7,479 nucleotides of DNA from Comamonadaceae bacterium (lineage in GTDB: Bacteria > Pseudomonadota > Gammaproteobacteria > Burkholderiales > Burkholderiaceae_C). The position numbers and the translations under genes were made by a program. Of the stretch, positions 5,449 to 7,479 are shown in pieces. Location of the stretch: assembly GCA_027490485.1 (NCBI GenBank), contig JAIXYA010000294.1, forward strand, positions 1 to 7,479, written 5' to 3'. The notes below the pieces were generated by a model. That model was given only the letters and a program-made list of their open reading frames with translations, was not told where the DNA came from and did not search any database. The first letter of the stretch is position 1. Each line of letters starts with the position of its first letter.

Positions 5449-7062
5449 TCACTGCTGCAAAAACAGCTTGTAGACAGGGTTGGAACTCTCGTCCACATAC
5501 GGGTAACCCAAGCCTTCCAAAAACTTCTCAAAGTTGGCTTGGTCTTTGGCAGGCACTTGCAGACCCACCAAGATGCGGCCGTAGTCTGCGCCTTGGTTGC
5601 GGTAGTGAAACAAGCTGATGTTCCAGCCGGGGCGCATGGCAGACAAAAACTTCATCAAAGCGCCTGGGCGTTCGGGGAACACAAACCTTAACAAGCGTTC
5701 TTCTTGCGCCAAGGCCGATCGGCCCCCGACCATGTGGCGTATGTGTTCTTTGGCCAAATCGTCATGCGTCAAATCCAAGGCTTGAAACCCGTGGCGGCCC
5801 AAATGCGCTGCAATCTTGGTGCTCTCGCCCATGCTGCCGGTGGTCAGGCCCACAAACACATGGGCTTTGGCCGCGTCGCTGATGCGGTAGTTGAACTCTG
5901 TGATGGAACGCGGCGATTTGCTCCCCCCAAAGGACGGCAAGTCGCCCAATAAACCGCAAAACCGCTTGAAACTACCCCGCTCTTCGGGGATGGTCACCGC
6001 CAACAACGCTTCGCGTTCTTCGCCCACCTCGGCGCGTTCAGCGACAAAGCGCAATCGGTCGAAATTCATATTGGCGCCACACAAAATGGCCGCATAGGTT
6101 TGGCCACGGGTTTTGTGAAGTGCGACGTATTTTTTGATGGCAGCCACCGCCATGGCGCCAGAAGGTTCGACGATGCTGCGGGTGTCGACAAACACGTCTT
6201 TGATGGCGGCGCACACCGCGTCGGTGTCGACGCTGATGTAGTCGTCTACCAAATGCCGCGCTACGCGGAAGGTTTCTTCGCCCACCAACTTCACCGCGGT
6301 GCCATCGGCAAACAAGCCCACATCACTCAAGGTGACTCGCTTGCCAGCTGTCACCGACTGCAGCATGGCAGACGAGTCATCCATTTGTACGCCAATCACC
6401 ATCACCTCGGGGCGTACCGCCTTGATGTAATTGGCCACGCCGGAGATCAAGCCACCGCCGCCTATGGCGACAAACACCGCGTCCAAAGGGCCTTGGTGCT
6501 GGCGCAGCATCTCCATGGCGATGGTGCCCTGTCCAGCAATCACCTCGGGGTCGTCAAACGGGTGAATAAACGTCAAGCCTTGTTTGGCGCACAGTTTCAC
6601 CGCGTGGTCGTAGGCATCGGTGTAACTGTCGCCATGCAGCAGCACCTCGCCGCCCAGCGCTTTGACCGCATCCACTTTCAAGGCAGGCGTGGTGACTGGC
6701 ATGACGATGACCGCGCGGGTACCGAGTTTTTTCGCACCCAAGGCCACGCCTTGGGCATGGTTGCCTGCCGACGCACACACCACGCCTTTGGCGAGCTGGG
6801 CGGGGCTGAGTTGCACCATTTTGTTGTAAGCGCCGCGCAGCTTGAAGCTGAACACCGGTTGCTGGTCTTCGCGTTTAAGCAGCACTTGGTTGTGGAGGCG
6901 CTTGCTGAGAATAGGCGCTGAATCCAACGCAGATTCGTGTGCCACGTCGTACACCCTGGCGGTGAGGATTTTTTTCAGATAGTCGGCAGGCGTCAGGCGG
7001 CGCACACGTGCAGTCTTGGTGACCGCGGGGAGCTTGGGGGGGCGGGGTTTGTTTGAAGGCAT
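5449..7062 (-). CDS. ilvA: Threonine dehydratase, biosynthetic
   Basis: This PLP enzyme deaminates L-threonine to 2-oxobutanoate and ammonia, the committed step of isoleucine synthesis, in the cytoplasm. It has 537 residues from the ATG at 7062. An upstream in-frame TTG at 7095 is rejected because it lies in the T-tract of a terminator, whereas GGGA precedes the ATG. The catalytic fold-type II domain carries QPVFSFKLRGAYNKM with the PLP lysine K74, CASAGNHAQGVALGA (96-110), and the phosphate-binding loop GGGG (201-204), ending near the CGANMNFDRLRFV region. Two ACT-like regulatory units follow: LLAVTIPEERGSFKRFCGLL and LLRFVFPERPGALMKFLSAM, each with the ERPG-type turn. They are expected to bind isoleucine (inhibitor) and valine (activator). 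The two-ACT architecture marks the biosynthetic, not the catabolic, enzyme. The first 20 residues are a Lys/Pro-rich extension. It is monocistronic here. A terminator hairpin directly upstream may regulate it. Confidence 0.96.
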   Translation of the reverse strand: MPSNKPRPPKLPAVTKTARVRRLTPADYLKKILTARVYDVAHESALDSAPILSKRLHNQVLLKREDQQPVFSFKLRGAYNKMVQLSPAQLAKGVVCASAGNHAQGVALGAKKLGTRAVIVMPVTTPALKVDAVKALGGEVLLHGDSYTDAYDHAVKLCAKQGLTFIHPFDDPEVIAGQGTIAMEMLRQHQGPLDAVFVAIGGGGLISGVANYIKAVRPEVMVIGVQMDDSSAMLQSVTAGKRVTLSDVGLFADGTAVKLVGEETFRVARHLVDDYISVDTDAVCAAIKDVFVDTRSIVEPSGAMAVAAIKKYVALHKTRGQTYAAILCGANMNFDRLRFVAERAEVGEEREALLAVTIPEERGSFKRFCGLLGDLPSFGGSKSPRSITEFNYRISDAAKAHVFVGLTTGSMGESTKIAAHLGRHGFQALDLTHDDLAKEHIRHMVGGRSALAQEERLLRFVFPERPGALMKFLSAMRPGWNISLFHYRNQGADYGRILVGLQVPAKDQANFEKFLEGLGYPYVDESSNPVYKLFLQQ

Positions 7063-7093
7063 GCAGTATTGTCCCGCAGATGACAGCGGGCCC

Positions 7094-7119
7094 AAAAAAA
7101 GCCCCGCTCCTTGCGGGGC
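7094..7119 (-). terminator. Intrinsic terminator just upstream of ilvA
   Basis: On the minus strand GCCCCGC (7119-7113) and GCGGGGC (7107-7101) form a 7-bp GC stem with a five-base loop (AAGGA), followed immediately by seven T (7100-7094). It is a strong terminator shape for leftward transcription. It lies only 31 bases before the ilvA ATG, leaving no room for an ordinary ilvA promoter after it. It is therefore either the end of an upstream gene with ilvA transcribed from within or upstream of it, or an attenuator in the ilvA leader. Confidence 0.85.
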
Positions 7120-7131
7120 GGGGCTGTAAAT

Positions 7132-7165
7132 CCACCTTTTCAGAGGGTGGAGGAGACAAAAGGTG
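7132..7165 (-). other. Second hairpin with alternative pairings upstream of ilvA terminator
   Basis: CACCTTTT (7133-7140 on the plus strand) is complementary to AAAAGGTG (7158-7165), an 8-bp stem with a 17-base loop. The same left arm can instead use CCACC (7132-7136) with GGTGG (7146-7150), so the two structures exclude each other. It lies between the stop codon at 7167 and the terminator at 7119. No clear anti-terminator pairing with the terminator stem was found. Confidence 0.35.
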
Positions 7166-7166
7166 C

Positions 7167-7238
7167 TTAGAAGCTAAGCGAGGCTCCAATATAGCCGATG
7201 ATTTGCTGCGCTGCAATATTTAATGAATTGTCTTCAGA
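7167..7238 (-). pseudogene. 23-codon remnant resembling the C-terminus of an outer-membrane beta-barrel
   Basis: A minus-strand frame bounded upstream by TAA (7241-7239) ends with QQIIGYIGASLSF and TAA (7169-7167). A final strand of alternating hydrophobic residues ending in Phe is the usual barrel-assembly signal of outer-membrane proteins, and the stop is followed by a terminator about 50 bases on, as at a true gene end. No start codon exists in the frame and no barrel-like sequence continues upstream, so it would be the tail of a deleted gene. The alternative is that the Ile-rich string (four Ile in eleven codons) belongs to an ilvA leader peptide, but there is no ATG, GTG or TTG in frame. 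The stretch is short enough that chance is also possible. Confidence 0.3.
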
Positions 7239-7246
7239 TTACCGGT

Positions 7247-7479
7247 TTAGCACAAAGCCTCAAAACATAAACCACCAATGCCCCCCGCACCGGACCAGAC
7301 AGCCAATCTTTGCTTGTTTCTTCTTGAAAAAATCTTCAAGGCATCGTGTCGTTGGTTGTATAAATGATCAAGAATTTGTTTAGGGGATGTTCTCTTTATG
7401 AGTGCTTCAAACACCATTTTTTCAATTCTTTGAAAAGGTTTGATAATCCCCCCGCCAATCAACAAATATTCAAGCCATC
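7247..7479 (-). CDS. C-terminal part of an unidentified protein (runs off right edge)
   Basis: An open frame of 76 codons enters from the right edge and stops at TAA 7249-7247. It reads WLEYLLIGGGIIKPFQRIEK, a basic helical part (residues 20-60, with TSPKQILDHLYNQRHDALKIF) and a glycine-rich hydrophobic end AVWSGAGGIGGLCFEALC. I do not recognise it. The layout (helices, then a basic stretch, then SGAxGGxxG) loosely recalls the EcsC family, but those proteins normally continue well past this point, so it would be truncated if that is right. Its codons include several AGA and many A/T-ending ones, unlike ilvA and the nucleotidase gene, which suggests acquired DNA. It may simply be a chance frame, since no start is visible. 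Nothing on the plus strand of this end (7170-7479) looks like a gene. Confidence 0.35.
   Translation of the reverse strand, partial: WLEYLLIGGGIIKPFQRIEKMVFEALIKRTSPKQILDHLYNQRHDALKIFSRRNKQRLAVWSGAGGIGGLCFEALC

Noticed and set aside
7036..7042. Runs of seven G at 7036-7042 (ilvA N-terminus) and 875-881 (nucleotidase) as possible phase-variation tracts.
   Set aside because: Seven bases is short for a contingency tract. They simply encode Pro codons in GC-rich genes, and both frames are intact.
7063..7095. Extending IlvA by 11 residues to a TTG at 7095.
   Set aside because: The TTG lies within the terminator T-tract, has no ribosome site, and the added residues are not IlvA-like; the ATG at 7062 is preceded by GGGA.
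6875..7216. A 113-codon minus-strand frame over the ilvA start and leader that begins at a TTG and contains the hairpins.
   Set aside because: It overlaps the ilvA coding region in another frame, has a Pro/Ser-rich translation with no recognisable domain, and would translate through the terminator.

Overview
The window looks like a chromosomal stretch of a betaproteobacterium, most likely of the order Burkholderiales and perhaps Comamonadaceae. This is inferred from the trimeric-type general porin ending in Phe, the style of the threonine dehydratase, the prokaryotic cytosolic 5'-nucleotidase, and the mixed but fairly GC-rich coding DNA. No database search was possible, so the taxonomic call is by familiarity only.

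Layout from left to right. Positions 1-1309, minus strand: a two-gene unit in which a cytosolic 5'-nucleotidase of the HAD type is followed with no spacer by the start of an SbmA/BacA-like ABC transporter that runs off the left edge. Positions 1470-2303, plus strand: a 277-residue protein of unknown function built from about four degenerate repeats of some 60 residues, resembling repeats normally met inside very large secreted adhesins. A strong bidirectional terminator (2304-2334) separates it from a convergent outer-membrane porin gene (3503-2379). The porin frame is intact from end to end except for a TAA at codon 6, inside the signal peptide.

Positions 3559-5435, plus strand: an accessory-looking block. 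A tyrosine recombinase starts only 55 bp from the porin ATG and is divergent from it. It is followed by a type II toxin-antitoxin pair (DUF433 antitoxin, DUF5615 PIN-like toxin) whose genes overlap by 4 bp. The toxin gene ends 13 bp from the convergent biosynthetic threonine dehydratase gene ilvA (7062-5449).

Positions 7063-7479: a well-formed intrinsic terminator lies just upstream of ilvA. Before it is a 23-codon frame that reads like the last strand of an outer-membrane barrel but is also rich in Ile codons. At the edge is the 3' end of an AT-richer minus-strand gene that I cannot name. This stretch looks like a junction between core and accessory DNA, or possibly an ilvA leader region.

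The most interesting points are the nonsense codon in the porin signal peptide next to a recombinase gene, the stand-alone repeat protein without a secretion signal, and the terminator and alternative hairpins ahead of ilvA. I see no CRISPR array, rRNA, tRNA or complete insertion sequence.
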